Positions 23,840 through 32,562 of a stretch of 64,000 nucleotides of DNA are shown here, in pieces. The translations under genes and the position numbers were made by a program. The stretch comes from Clostridia bacterium. GTDB taxonomy: Bacteria; Bacillota; Clostridia; Christensenellales; Christensenellaceae. The notes beneath the pieces are model-generated. The model saw only the letters and a program-made list of their open reading frames with translations. It was not told the origin of the DNA and searched no databases. The stretch lies in NCBI GenBank assembly GCA_017439085.1, contig JAFRTU010000003.1:1-64000 (forward strand), written 5' to 3'. The stretch's first letter is position 1, and each line of letters starts with the position of its first letter.

Positions 23840-24803
23840 GAAGATCTGGCTCATAGTCGCCGTTTTCGTGATCTCTGCGCTCATGGGATATCTGGCGGCA
23901 AGGCTCAATGGAAATGACCGGGATCTGCCCGATCAGAGCATCAGCTCTTCCATGACGGCGGATGACGAAGAGTTCGGAAAAAAGATCATATTTGGCGGTG
24001 AGGAATACTCGTTAAGACGGGATCTTACCACGGTCCTCTTCATCGGAACGGACAACGGAGAAGATGAAACGTCCTCGACCGATGTCGGGACAGGGCCGAG
24101 AGCGGACGTGCTAATACTGTTCGTGATCGATGAGTCAGAGAAAAGCATAACAAGGATCAACATTTCCAGGGATACCATTATCCCCGTCGATGTATATGAC
24201 AGGAAAGGGGCATACATCAACACGGCTCCCATGCAGATAAACATGCAGTACACCTATGGCGAGAGCAGGCTCAGGAGCAATTATCTGCAGAAGAAGAAGG
24301 TCGGGGAACTGATGTATGGCATGAAGGTCGATGAGGTGATAGCGCTCTCCATGGACGGCATCGCCCCGCTCGCCGAGCTCATAGGCGGAGTCGATCTCAC
24401 CTTCGAAGAGGATATGACCTATATAGACAGCTTCTATCTCAAAGGGGAGACCGTACACCTTGACGGGAAGGCCCTTGAGAGGATCGTGAGATACAGGGAC
24501 ACAGAAGTCTCGGGAAGTAACGAGACAAGGATGGAGAGGACGGGGTGGATAATCACCGAGCTCATGAAGAGCGTCAGGTCTTCCGACAAGAAGGCGATAG
24601 CCGAAAAGATCCTGGAGGATGACGAGAGATATATCACACATGATCTCTCTGCGGAGACGATAAAGAAGCTCATGACCTACTCTGGCGGTGAGACGGTAAG
24701 CGTGCCGGGAGAAGTGAAGGAAGGAGAGCTTCACGATGAGTTCCATGTCGATGACAAGGAGCTCAAGGAGCTGATAATACGGCTCTTCTATGAAAGGGCC
24801 TGA
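23823..24803 (+). CDS. LytR-CpsA-Psr (LCP) family glycopolymer transferase
   Basis: The 326-residue protein has one N-terminal membrane helix (about 8-25) and an extracytoplasmic LCP domain: TTVLFIGTDN, GPRADVLILFVIDESEKSIT, RINISRDTIIPV (arginine and aspartate that bind the pyrophosphate), and LIGGVDLTFEED. LCP proteins move the lipid-linked polymer onto peptidoglycan, so it probably anchors the capsule made by this locus. It overlaps the sortase gene by 17 bp. Confidence 0.9.
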   Translation: MKKADRKIWLIVAVFVISALMGYLAARLNGNDRDLPDQSISSSMTADDEEFGKKIIFGGEEYSLRRDLTTVLFIGTDNGEDETSSTDVGTGPRADVLILFVIDESEKSITRINISRDTIIPVDVYDRKGAYINTAPMQINMQYTYGESRLRSNYLQKKKVGELMYGMKVDEVIALSMDGIAPLAELIGGVDLTFEEDMTYIDSFYLKGETVHLDGKALERIVRYRDTEVSGSNETRMERTGWIITELMKSVRSSDKKAIAEKILEDDERYITHDLSAETIKKLMTYSGGETVSVPGEVKEGELHDEFHVDDKELKELIIRLFYERA

Positions 24804-24866
24804 ACAAGTATTTACATGTGCGTACGCATGTTTAAATAGAAAATTTGAAGAAGGAGGTATATCGAC

Positions 24867-25406
24867 ATGAGCAAAATGCTTAAGGCAACAGCACTTTTCG
24901 CGCTTGTGTTACTCATGGTGTTCGGTGTATTCGGAACGGCCTTTGCAGCAGGTTCCAAATCGGCTACCGTAGAGATCGCTTCGGTAACGGACGATTCAGG
25001 CGCAGAGAACGCCTATAAGGCTGAAGAAGTGGCAGAGGAATTTGTCCTTACGGACGAGATCGCCACTGACAAGGCCGGCAAGCCCGTAAAGGTGCTGTGG
25101 CAGAAAGACATTACCGCAGAAAAGCTGCCGGCTGTCATCAAGTTCAGCATTTCAGCAGCCGATGATGATACCGAAGTATTCTTCTATCATCACAACGGCA
25201 CTGAGTGGGAGCTGGTGACGAGCGGAAAGGGAGCTTCTCAGGAAGTGACCTTCAAGGATCTCTCGCCTGTAGGTGTCGCAATCCCAAGCGAGTCATCTGG
25301 CGGAGATTCACCGAAGACCGGTGAGAACATGCTCGTTTACTTTGCCGGACTGGCAGTAATGCTCGGCGCATCAGTTGCCGTAATGGCTTTGAGAAAGAAA
25401 GCATGA
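24867..25406 (+). CDS. SPKTG-anchored secreted surface protein
   Basis: The 179-residue protein has a signal peptide (about 1-28, ending GTAFAAG), a small extracellular domain, and a C-terminal sorting signal: SPKTG at 148-152, a hydrophobic stretch, and the tail RKKA. The domain (DITAEKLPAVIKFSISAADD, EVFFYHHNGTEWELV) looks beta-rich, with no enzyme motif. It has a strong GAAGGAGG site and its own downstream hairpin, which suggests high expression. Its place in the operon with a class B sortase makes it the likely sortase substrate. The role is unknown; a capsule-associated spacer or adhesin is conceivable. Confidence 0.85.
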   Translation: MSKMLKATALFALVLLMVFGVFGTAFAAGSKSATVEIASVTDDSGAENAYKAEEVAEEFVLTDEIATDKAGKPVKVLWQKDITAEKLPAVIKFSISAADDDTEVFFYHHNGTEWELVTSGKGASQEVTFKDLSPVGVAIPSESSGGDSPKTGENMLVYFAGLAVMLGASVAVMALRKKA

Positions 25407-25425
25407 AAAAGGAATGAGACCAAAA

Positions 25426-25455
25426 CTTCAGAGGGCCTTTAAGGCCCTTCTGAAG
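25426..25455 (+). promoter_or_regulatory. long mRNA hairpin after the surface-protein gene
   Basis: CTTCAGAGGGCC and GGCCCTTCTGAAG pair over 12 positions with one bulge. No T-run follows, so it is not a standard terminator. It may protect the upstream mRNA end or act as a partial stop, giving the anchored protein more transcript than the genes behind it. Confidence 0.6.
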
Positions 25456-25479
25456 ACTCATTAGTTTCGGAGACGATAA

Positions 25480-26196
25480 TTGATAGAAAAAGCGGATATT
25501 CACTGCCATGTCCTGCCGTACGTGGACGACGGAGCCATGACCATAAGGGAATCCATGGAGCTCATAGAACAGCAGTATGAGCAGGGGGTGAGAGCGGTCT
25601 GCATGACCCCTCATCTCAGAAAGAAAATGTTCGAGACATCTGATGAGAAGATCTACCGGGAGTTCGGAGAACTGAAGGATAAGATAGGAGAGCTCTATCC
25701 GGATCTTAAGACATGTCTTTCAAGGGAATATCACTGTGATCCCCTTTTCCTGTCAATTATACGGGAGAAAAAGATAATGCCCATGGGAGAGAGGTATGTA
25801 CTTACCGAGTTCTCCTACAGCGACGATATGGAAGAGATAGAGAAGTATCTCTCCGTCGTCATGGAAGAGGGATATGTGCCCGTCATAGCGCATGCCGAAA
25901 GATGTGAGGCACTAAGAGACTTTGATATTCTGGAAGATCTTTCGAAAAGGGAGATACTGATACAGATGAATGCGTCTTCGATCCTCGGAAAAGAGGGAAG
26001 AAGGCAGACGGCCTTCTGCAGGAAAGCCGTAAAAAGAGGGCTGATAGATATTGTGGCTTCCGATGCACATGATCCGGAATACAGGCCGGTCCTGCTTAAT
26101 GAAGCGGAGAAAGTGATCACGAGGCTTTCGGGAGAGCAATATGCAAGAAAGATCATGCACGACGTGCCCATGAGGATCATGGGGCTTGAAGAATGA
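25480..26196 (+). CDS. CpsB/CapC-type tyrosine-protein phosphatase (PHP fold)
   Basis: The 238-residue metal-dependent phosphatase opposes the capsule kinase. PHP-fold histidine motifs are in place: ADIHCHVLPYVDDGA, CMTPHLRK, VLTEFSY, PVIAHAERCEA and ASDAHDPEYR. Translation starts at TTG 25480, placed right before IEKADIHCH, with CGGAG seven bases upstream. The preceding hairpin and this weak start may keep its level low. Confidence 0.9.
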   Translation: MIEKADIHCHVLPYVDDGAMTIRESMELIEQQYEQGVRAVCMTPHLRKKMFETSDEKIYREFGELKDKIGELYPDLKTCLSREYHCDPLFLSIIREKKIMPMGERYVLTEFSYSDDMEEIEKYLSVVMEEGYVPVIAHAERCEALRDFDILEDLSKREILIQMNASSILGKEGRRQTAFCRKAVKRGLIDIVASDAHDPEYRPVLLNEAEKVITRLSGEQYARKIMHDVPMRIMGLEE

Positions 26197-26208
26197 CCGG
26201 AGATACAG

Positions 26209-27003
26209 ATGAGAAGAGTGATAGAGACCATTGAGGTAGACGAGAACATGGTCAGGTCCAGGAGCATACAGAAGTACGATCTGGATGAAGACGGGAAGCT
26301 GAGGATAATACAGAGCCTTGATATCATCACGGAGGAGCTTCCCTATGAGCTGAACGAAGAGCTGAAGCTGTTAAGGACGAACCTTCAGTTCCTGGGTACT
26401 GACAAAAGGGTCATTGCCATGACGAGCGCCTTTTCGGGAGAGGGAAAATCGACCATCTGGTTCGATCTTGCCGTATCTCTTACGGAGCTCGGAAAGTCCG
26501 TGCTGTTCATCGATTGTGACCTTCGAAAGTCTCAGATGCTGGAAAGGGTGAACGGGTTCGAACCGTCCCGCGGTCTGTCCCACTTCCTTTCGGGACAGTG
26601 CTATCTGGAGGACTGTCTGTTCAGCACCAATGTGGAGAACATGTACATGATCTTCAGCGGAAGCATTCCCCCGAATCCGTCGGAGCTCCTCTCGACCCAG
26701 GCCATGAAGGATCTTATAGAGATCGCGAGGAAGAACTTCGATTATGTGCTCCTGGACTGCCCGCCCATAGGTATGGTGGTGGATGCTGCCGTCATAGGGC
26801 AGGAGTGCGACGGGTCGATGATAATCATCGAATCCGGGGAAGTGAAATACCGCCTTGCGCAGGAAGTGGTGTCCAAGATGAAGGCTACCGGGAAACCGGT
26901 GCTCGGAGTAGTGCTGAACAAGGTGGACAGGCATAAATCGGGCAAGTATTACGGCAGATACTACGGCAAGTATTACGGAAAGAAGTATAAGGGCTACTAT
27001 TGA
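26209..27003 (+). CDS. CapB/CpsD-type bacterial tyrosine kinase
   Basis: The 264-residue BY-kinase catalytic protein has Walker A SGEGKST from residue 76, Walker A' VLFIDCDLRKSQM and Walker B YVLLDCPPIGMV. The C-terminus is a tyrosine-rich cluster of repeats (KYYGRYYGKYYGKKYKGYY, about residues 245-264), the autophosphorylation tail. It needs the CapA tail for activity and is reset by the PHP phosphatase encoded just upstream. GGAG precedes ATG 26209. Confidence 0.92.
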   Translation: MRRVIETIEVDENMVRSRSIQKYDLDEDGKLRIIQSLDIITEELPYELNEELKLLRTNLQFLGTDKRVIAMTSAFSGEGKSTIWFDLAVSLTELGKSVLFIDCDLRKSQMLERVNGFEPSRGLSHFLSGQCYLEDCLFSTNVENMYMIFSGSIPPNPSELLSTQAMKDLIEIARKNFDYVLLDCPPIGMVVDAAVIGQECDGSMIIIESGEVKYRLAQEVVSKMKATGKPVLGVVLNKVDRHKSGKYYGRYYGKYYGKKYKGYY

Positions 27004-27175
27004 TACACGTATTTGTGTATTCAGTGGATACAGTCCTATTAAAGTATATGAAACCATCGCTCATGCTCGTCGACAGGCGCGCGGCATGAAAGGGACGGCG
27101 GACAGATGAAGTATCGAACGGGACGTTTTTACGCCTCGGTGGCGAAGCCATGTCTTTTTATATCGGAAAAACATT
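27004..27175 (+). other. 172-bp spacer with hairpins before the LoaP gene
   Basis: ATACAC-GTATTT-GTGTAT forms a hairpin right after the kinase stop (27004-27021). CATGC and GCATG (27062-27088) enclose a GC-rich segment, and GGC-GAA-GCC lies near 27141. There is no T-run terminator and no gene. The spacer is unusually long for this operon and could hold a control element for LoaP. Confidence 0.35.
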
Positions 27176-27688
27176 ATGTGGTATGTGATCTGGACCTTCT
27201 CGGGAAAAGAGGAAAGACTGCGATCGGCGGTCGAGAAGAACGTTCCTTCTGATGCCTATAACAGATGCGCCATACCGAAAAGAAAGATCAAAAAGCGCAT
27301 CAGAGGAAAGTGGGAGAGCGTGGAACAGAGGCTCTTTCCTTCCTATGTCTTCGTGGAGACGGAAGATATAGGGAGGTTCAACGATGAGCTGAAAAAGATA
27401 CATGGTTTTTCAGTGATACTTCACAATGAAGACGACTATTACTGTCCCCTTAGCAGGGACGAAGAGCATTTCCTTCTGAGCCTCATAGGGCTTGGCGAAA
27501 CGGTCGAGGAGTCCATAGGCATAAAGGAAGGAAGCGAGATAATAGTCATAAGCGGCCCGCTCGTCGGCATGGAAGGACAGATTAGAAAGATAGACAGACA
27601 CAAGCGCCTCGCGATACTCGAGATGGAGCTTTTCAGCAGGAAGACGGAAGTAAAGGTCTCGCTTGAACTGCTAGATAAAAAGATATAG
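27176..27688 (+). CDS. loaP: LoaP-type NusG paralogue, processive antiterminator
   Basis: The 170-residue protein has a NusG N-terminal domain (MWYVIWTFSGKEERLRSAVE, then RLFPSYVFVE) and a C-terminal KOW domain (about 120-170: EGSEIIVISGPLVGMEGQIR). Specialised NusG paralogues of the LoaP type travel with long polysaccharide or polyketide operons and let RNA polymerase pass terminators after loading at an RNA element in the leader. It lies after the regulatory genes and before about 22 kb of biosynthesis genes. The ribosome-binding site is weak (CGGAA). LoaP is more likely than core NusG because of the location and divergent sequence. Confidence 0.8.
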   Translation: MWYVIWTFSGKEERLRSAVEKNVPSDAYNRCAIPKRKIKKRIRGKWESVEQRLFPSYVFVETEDIGRFNDELKKIHGFSVILHNEDDYYCPLSRDEEHFLLSLIGLGETVEESIGIKEGSEIIVISGPLVGMEGQIRKIDRHKRLAILEMELFSRKTEVKVSLELLDKKI

Positions 27689-27717
27689 AACGGATGGAAG
27701 AGGGTAAGGTAGGTTTT

Positions 27718-29154
27718 ATGAGTCAGACCGAATCAAACAGGGAACATATAAGACAGGTCATTATAACGATGATGAAACTGCTGCACTATACGGTAACGTG
27801 CAGCATTTTTTATATATTCTGGATCCTGTTCAGGTACAGGAGTTTCTCGGAAGCTTCGGAGATCGGATTCAGATATAACTATTTCGTGCTTCTGGGATAC
27901 GGAGCCATACTGTTCTTTTTCAACAGGACATATAACTCATATCTACTGGGATATAACAGGATCAGGACGGTGGCATTTTCGGAGTTCCTGGCTCAGCTTC
28001 TGACGCTTCTTATAACTTATGCGGGGGTTTCAGTTGCATGGAACAGACTGTATAATCCGCTGTGGTTCATACCCATGCTTTTCTGTCAGGGGATACTCGA
28101 TATCCTGTGGTCATACTATGGGAACCTGATTTATTTCAAGCTATATCCCACAAAGAAGACCATTCTTGTTTACAGAAATGAGCTTGATAAGCAGAGATTT
28201 GGGTCCATAAAGAGAAAGCCTACGGAAAGACTGTACCGAATTGAAGAGGAACTCGAATATAAAGGGAACAGCTTCAGAGAGATAAGAGACAGGCTTGAAG
28301 GTTATGAAGCTGTTTTTGTGGCTGGAGTGAATGCCAGATGTCGGAACGGGATCGCCAAGTATTGTAAGGAGATGAACATAACTGGTTTTTTCCTTCCTCA
28401 TGTAGGAGATGTTATCATGCAGGAAGCGACGCATATCCAGTCATTCGATTCTCCGGTCATGTATCTGACAAGGACCCATCTAAGACCGGAATACCTGTTT
28501 ATTAAGAGAGCATTCGACATCGTTTCTTCATTTTTGGCAATTATTTTCTTGAGTCCGATAATGCTGATTACAGCATTGGCTATTAAGCTGTATGACGGAG
28601 GTCCGGCACTATATAAGCAGGTGAGACTTACAAAAGACGGAAAAACGTTTAAGATCTGGAAATTCAGATCTATGAGAGTCGATGCGGAAAAAGACGGGAT
28701 AGCCAGATTATCTACCGGAGATAATGATGACAGGATCACACCGATCGGGAAGATCGTCAGGAAGTGCAGACTGGATGAACTTCCTCAACTTTTCAATATC
28801 CTTTTCGGTCAGATGAGTGTTGTAGGACCGAGACCGGAACGTCCGGAAATAGCGGAACAGTACTATGAACATATCCCGGATTTCAAATTGAGACTTCAGG
28901 TAAAGGCTGGACTTACAGGATATGCTCAGGTGTATGGAAAATACAACATCGATCCATATGAGAAGTTGCAGTTTGATTTATTGTATATAAACAACATGGA
29001 TGTCCTCACGGATCTGCGATTGATATTTGCGACTATTGGGATCCTCTTCATGCCTGAAAGCACCGAAGGCGTCGCAGCGGGGCAGACAACTGCGATGGAC
29101 TATGAAAATACAGCAGATAGCACAGAAAATGGTGCTGAAACGGTCGCAAAATAG
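27718..29154 (+). CDS. polyprenyl-phosphate sugar-1-phosphate transferase (capsule locus, copy 1)
   Basis: The 478-residue priming enzyme has N-terminal membrane helices (to about residue 150), a middle region, and the sugar transferase domain from about residue 263 (KRAFDIVSSFLAIIFLSPIM). Intact motifs are PALYKQVRLTKDGKTFKIWK, KFRSM, RKCRLDELPQLFNIL, MSVVGPRPERPE and KAGLTGYAQVYGKY. ATG 27718 is favoured over 27694 because AAGGTAGG lies just upstream. A diverged paralogue follows at 29882, so the locus has two initiating enzymes. The C-terminal tail is longer than in the paralogue. Confidence 0.9.
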   Translation: MSQTESNREHIRQVIITMMKLLHYTVTCSIFYIFWILFRYRSFSEASEIGFRYNYFVLLGYGAILFFFNRTYNSYLLGYNRIRTVAFSEFLAQLLTLLITYAGVSVAWNRLYNPLWFIPMLFCQGILDILWSYYGNLIYFKLYPTKKTILVYRNELDKQRFGSIKRKPTERLYRIEEELEYKGNSFREIRDRLEGYEAVFVAGVNARCRNGIAKYCKEMNITGFFLPHVGDVIMQEATHIQSFDSPVMYLTRTHLRPEYLFIKRAFDIVSSFLAIIFLSPIMLITALAIKLYDGGPALYKQVRLTKDGKTFKIWKFRSMRVDAEKDGIARLSTGDNDDRITPIGKIVRKCRLDELPQLFNILFGQMSVVGPRPERPEIAEQYYEHIPDFKLRLQVKAGLTGYAQVYGKYNIDPYEKLQFDLLYINNMDVLTDLRLIFATIGILFMPESTEGVAAGQTTAMDYENTADSTENGAETVAK

Positions 29155-29881
29155 AGCAGATTAAACAAATTGCAGCCCTGTTTGAGCGGCAAGGGAGAAT
29201 GGGTGCCTTCGGTGGAATGCTTTAAGAATAGGGCAGGGTAATGTAGCAAACACATATCCAGGAAACAGTCTGTACTATGTGCTTTCGATAGTTTCAGGCA
29301 AGAACAGACACATTAAGGAGACCGGTTCAAACCGTTGATAGTTTCAGGCAATAAGAGGCCGGACAAGGATATGTAGATTTCCACAAGTTCAACAGCGGCT
29401 CCGGGAGAGCTCTGAGGTCCGTGTTGATGACATAGAAACCGATGTCATTAACTCAGGTGTTCTATACGGAGAGTACCGAAGGTAACTCACATTGAGCTGG
29501 ACAGTACGGATTGGCTGACGGCAAGTGTGAGGGACAGAGAAGAGCAGAATCCGACTGAAAAGGTCGGAGGGCGGAGCTATAGGCTGAAGCCCTTGTGGAC
29601 AGATAGATGGGAGCTGGTTGAAATGCAGGCCAGTAGGAAAAAGGAATGTGGACGATTTCGCTCCGGAGGCTGAAAAGAGCTCCAGAGCATTTCGTGTTGT
29701 TTGAGGGGAATTCCGCACGATAAATATCGGTTAACATAATTCTCATGGGGGGGGGTAGAACTCTCCCTCCTATGGTAAGAGGCGAGAAACCTCATCCCGG
29801 CATTAGACCGGAAAAGTAGTTCTTAGATCTAATGCAAGGGATGAGGTTATTTACTGTGAAGACGCGAAGCATGAAAAGCCT
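29155..29881 (+). other. 727-bp non-coding, structured stretch (possible group II intron remnant)
   Basis: No gene fits. A 15-bp direct repeat GATAGTTTCAGGCAA occurs at 29287-29301 and 29337-29351, exactly 50 bp apart. A long stem-loop near the end pairs AACCTCATCCC (29788-29798) with GGGATGAGGTT (29838-29848) and, inside it, GCATTAGA with TCTAATGC. The middle (about 29420-29540, for example GAGTACCGAAGGTAACTC) has the look of group II intron domain I, but no reverse transcriptase and no domain V are seen. It lies at the junction where codon habits change. The intron reading is tentative. Confidence 0.4.
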
Positions 29882-31213
29882 GTGAAGATACGAGCACTAA
29901 AGCTACTACATTTGGTTGTGTCTGTTGGAATGTTCATTATTTGCTGGAGATTTTACTACTATGGCAGATACGCTGTCAGGCAGCATTTAAAGGGAGACCT
30001 GATTCTTTATGCGCTATATACCGTGCTTCTCTTCCTGATGAACAGGACATACGACGCTTATAGCTTGGGTTACAGAAAGGCATCCGATAATACATACTCA
30101 CAGGTTCTCTCACAAGTCATTACGGCGGGCATCATTTGGATTGTATCACTCTTGATGTACATGAAACCAACGAACCCGCTACCGCTGATTGGTCTTTGCG
30201 CGGTTCAGCTTCTTTGGGACATGCTGTGGAGTGTGACGGCAAAGAAAACATACGATTCTCTTCATATGCACAAGCGTACTGTGATCATATATGAGGACGA
30301 GGAGGACTTAAGACGGCTCGAGGAAGTTGGACAGATAGAGCATAAGTTCAATGTTCAGAAGAACATAAGAAATCCGCAAGACTACAAGGAACTGGAAAAA
30401 GAGGTCGAGGGGTTTGAGGCAATCGTCGTATCCGGTGTGAATGCAACTCTGAGGAACGGTCTTGCCAAGTATTGCATTGAGACAGGTGTCCTTGGCTACT
30501 TCGCTCCGCATGTTGGCGACATCATCATGCAGGGCTCAAGGCATATGAGGAACTTCTCAGTCGCCATTATGAGTGTCAGAAGAGCAGAACCCACACCGGA
30601 GTACCTATTCCTGAAGAGGGCGTTCGATATTGTGGTGAGTGCGATCGGGTTAGTGGTTCTCAGCCCGTTCATTGGGATTACTGCTCTCACCGTAAAGCTC
30701 TATGACCATGGCCCGTTGCTTTACAAACAGGTTCGGCTCACGAAGGATCGTAAAGAATTCAAAATCCTTAAGTTCCGGTCGATGCGTGTAGATGCGGAGA
30801 AGGATGGTGTAGCGCGGCTCAGTACTGGCGAAAACGACGACCATATTACTCCGGTGGGAAAGGTCATACGAGCTTGTAGGGCAGATGAACTACCCCAGCT
30901 TTGGAACATCCTGCGGGGAGATATGTCAATTGTTGGACCAAGGCGGGAGAGGCCGGAAATTGCAGCACAGTATGAAGAAGAAATGCCAGCATTTGGGCTG
31001 CGGTTGCAAGTCAAGGCTGGGCTGACCGGATACGCTCAGGTCTATGGCAAATACAACACTAATCCACACGATAAGCTTGAGATGGATCTCATGTACATCA
31101 ACAAGATGAGTGTTGTTGAAGACCTGCGATTAATGTTTGCCACCGTTCGAGTCCTTTTTATGAAGGAATCAACAGCGGGCATAGAAGCTGGAAAGACCAC
31201 AGCGAGAGTGTGA
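29882..31213 (+). CDS. polyprenyl-phosphate sugar-1-phosphate transferase (capsule locus, copy 2)
   Basis: The 443-residue paralogue of the previous enzyme has the same membrane plus sugar-transferase layout. The catalytic domain starts near residue 245 (KRAFDIVVSAIGLVVLSPFI) and runs through LLYKQVRLTKDRKEFKILK, RACRADELPQLWNIL and KAGLTGYAQVYGKYN. The usual GPRPERPE reads GPRRERPE, an arginine at the conserved proline. GTG 29882 is the first possible start; an ATG at 29871 only opens a four-codon frame, and no good binding site is present. It may have come with the downstream block as the primer of that polymer. Confidence 0.85.
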   Translation: MKIRALKLLHLVVSVGMFIICWRFYYYGRYAVRQHLKGDLILYALYTVLLFLMNRTYDAYSLGYRKASDNTYSQVLSQVITAGIIWIVSLLMYMKPTNPLPLIGLCAVQLLWDMLWSVTAKKTYDSLHMHKRTVIIYEDEEDLRRLEEVGQIEHKFNVQKNIRNPQDYKELEKEVEGFEAIVVSGVNATLRNGLAKYCIETGVLGYFAPHVGDIIMQGSRHMRNFSVAIMSVRRAEPTPEYLFLKRAFDIVVSAIGLVVLSPFIGITALTVKLYDHGPLLYKQVRLTKDRKEFKILKFRSMRVDAEKDGVARLSTGENDDHITPVGKVIRACRADELPQLWNILRGDMSIVGPRRERPEIAAQYEEEMPAFGLRLQVKAGLTGYAQVYGKYNTNPHDKLEMDLMYINKMSVVEDLRLMFATVRVLFMKESTAGIEAGKTTARV

Positions 31214-31240
31214 ATAAACAAAGAAATGGTGGACCGGTAA

Positions 31241-32461
31241 ATGCGAATTTTAATACATGCCGATGAATATTATCCGACAGCGCAAGCGTGTTCATATAGG
31301 ATGCAGGTATTCGTCGACACATTCATGGCATTAGGGGATGAAGTCACTGTTGTTACCAGTTCTGCCAATAAGGCGAATGGAACGATAGATAAAACGCTTC
31401 ACAAGGAGAAAATCATCTATTCTCCGGCAATCGGCATGAAAAAGAAAACTACAGTTATGCGGATGCTGAACAATTTGACCTTCGGAGTCACATCCATATT
31501 CTCAGCGTTTGGAGCAGGAAAGGTCGATGTGGTTATAACAACCTCTCCTCCACCTCTTGTGTCACTTCCTGGTTGGATCATAGCGAAGTGTAAAGGCGCG
31601 AAATTGATCTACGATGTGCGCGACATCTGGCCAGATGTTGCTCTCGAAATGGGGAGCTTCACTGAGGACAGCTTCTTCTGTAAGGTCTTCAAAAAGGTCA
31701 CTGGATTTATGTATAAGAATGCCGATATAGTGACCACCGTATCGCCGGGAAAAGTCGAGAAGATTAAAGGGCATGTATCGGACCGACCAAGTCGTAAGTC
31801 CGGCCCCAGTCACACCGATAAGGTTTGGCTAGTTGGAAATGGATTTGATGAGAGTGTGGCCAGAAGCGACTTTGACCAGGATATCGTTGATAAATTCGAG
31901 CTGGATAAGAAGTTCACCTGTGTTTATATAGGTAACATCGGATTGGCCCAGGGGCTTGGAGCACTGCTTGATATTGCTGCGAAAACCAGGCATAAAGACA
32001 TTCAGTTTCTTTGTTTCGGCATGGGCGCTGAGAAAGAGATGCTGGAGCAGAGAGTAAAAAATGAGGGACTTACCAACGTTAAGTTCTGTGGTGTGGTCGA
32101 CCACAGCAAGGTGTTCTCGATCCTGTCTCGCGCCAAACTTAGCTTCATTCCTCTCAAGAACAGCAATATGAAGGACTCAGTACCTACAAAGGTCTATGAG
32201 GCATTGGGAATTGGTTGTCCGGTGTTATTGGTGGCTGAAGGCGATTCGGCGGCTATCGTTGATGATGCAGGACTAGGACGGCACATCTCCCCTGATGAAC
32301 CTGTTGAAAAACTTGTTGATGTGTTTGATGACATGATCGAACACTATGATGAATTTGATGCCCACAGGGATGAAGCAATTCGTCTCATGCACGATAAATA
32401 TTCTAGACAGAAGATTGCAGAGGAGTTCGATAGAAGGTTGCATCAACTGTGTAGGAAGTAA
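31241..32461 (+). CDS. GT4-type glycosyltransferase
   Basis: The 406-residue GT-B fold enzyme adds a sugar to the lipid-linked unit. The N-terminal acceptor half opens MRILIHADEYYPTAQACSYR and contains VVITTSPPPLVSLPGW and IYDVRDIWPDVALEMG, a block typical of WbuB-like transferases. The donor half holds VYIGNIGLAQGLGALLDIA and VPTKVYEALGIGCPVLLV. The linkage and donor sugar cannot be read; WecB/WecC in the locus suggest acetamido sugars. Confidence 0.85.
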   Translation: MRILIHADEYYPTAQACSYRMQVFVDTFMALGDEVTVVTSSANKANGTIDKTLHKEKIIYSPAIGMKKKTTVMRMLNNLTFGVTSIFSAFGAGKVDVVITTSPPPLVSLPGWIIAKCKGAKLIYDVRDIWPDVALEMGSFTEDSFFCKVFKKVTGFMYKNADIVTTVSPGKVEKIKGHVSDRPSRKSGPSHTDKVWLVGNGFDESVARSDFDQDIVDKFELDKKFTCVYIGNIGLAQGLGALLDIAAKTRHKDIQFLCFGMGAEKEMLEQRVKNEGLTNVKFCGVVDHSKVFSILSRAKLSFIPLKNSNMKDSVPTKVYEALGIGCPVLLVAEGDSAAIVDDAGLGRHISPDEPVEKLVDVFDDMIEHYDEFDAHRDEAIRLMHDKYSRQKIAEEFDRRLHQLCRK

Positions 32462-32562
32462 GCTCCTCTGAGGGCAAAGAAGCACCTGTGCATTAGCACT
32501 ATCGTTCCATAACTGCCTCCGGGATAACCTGCCGGAAGGTCGAGTAAGCAAGAAAGAAAGGT

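Noticed and set aside
22655..24746. Several long minus-strand open frames across the capsule regulatory genes.
   Set aside because: They lie entirely opposite well-supported genes (CapA, sortase B, LCP), show no family motifs, and have no ribosome-binding sites.
27169..27179. A half-match (ATTATGTGG) to the inversion repeat at the LoaP start.
   Set aside because: Only one arm of nine bases matches and it overlaps the start codon; no second arm or spacer is present, so it is probably chance.
29155..29881. A complete group II intron.
   Set aside because: No reverse-transcriptase frame and no domain V hairpin could be found, so only a tentative remnant is reported.
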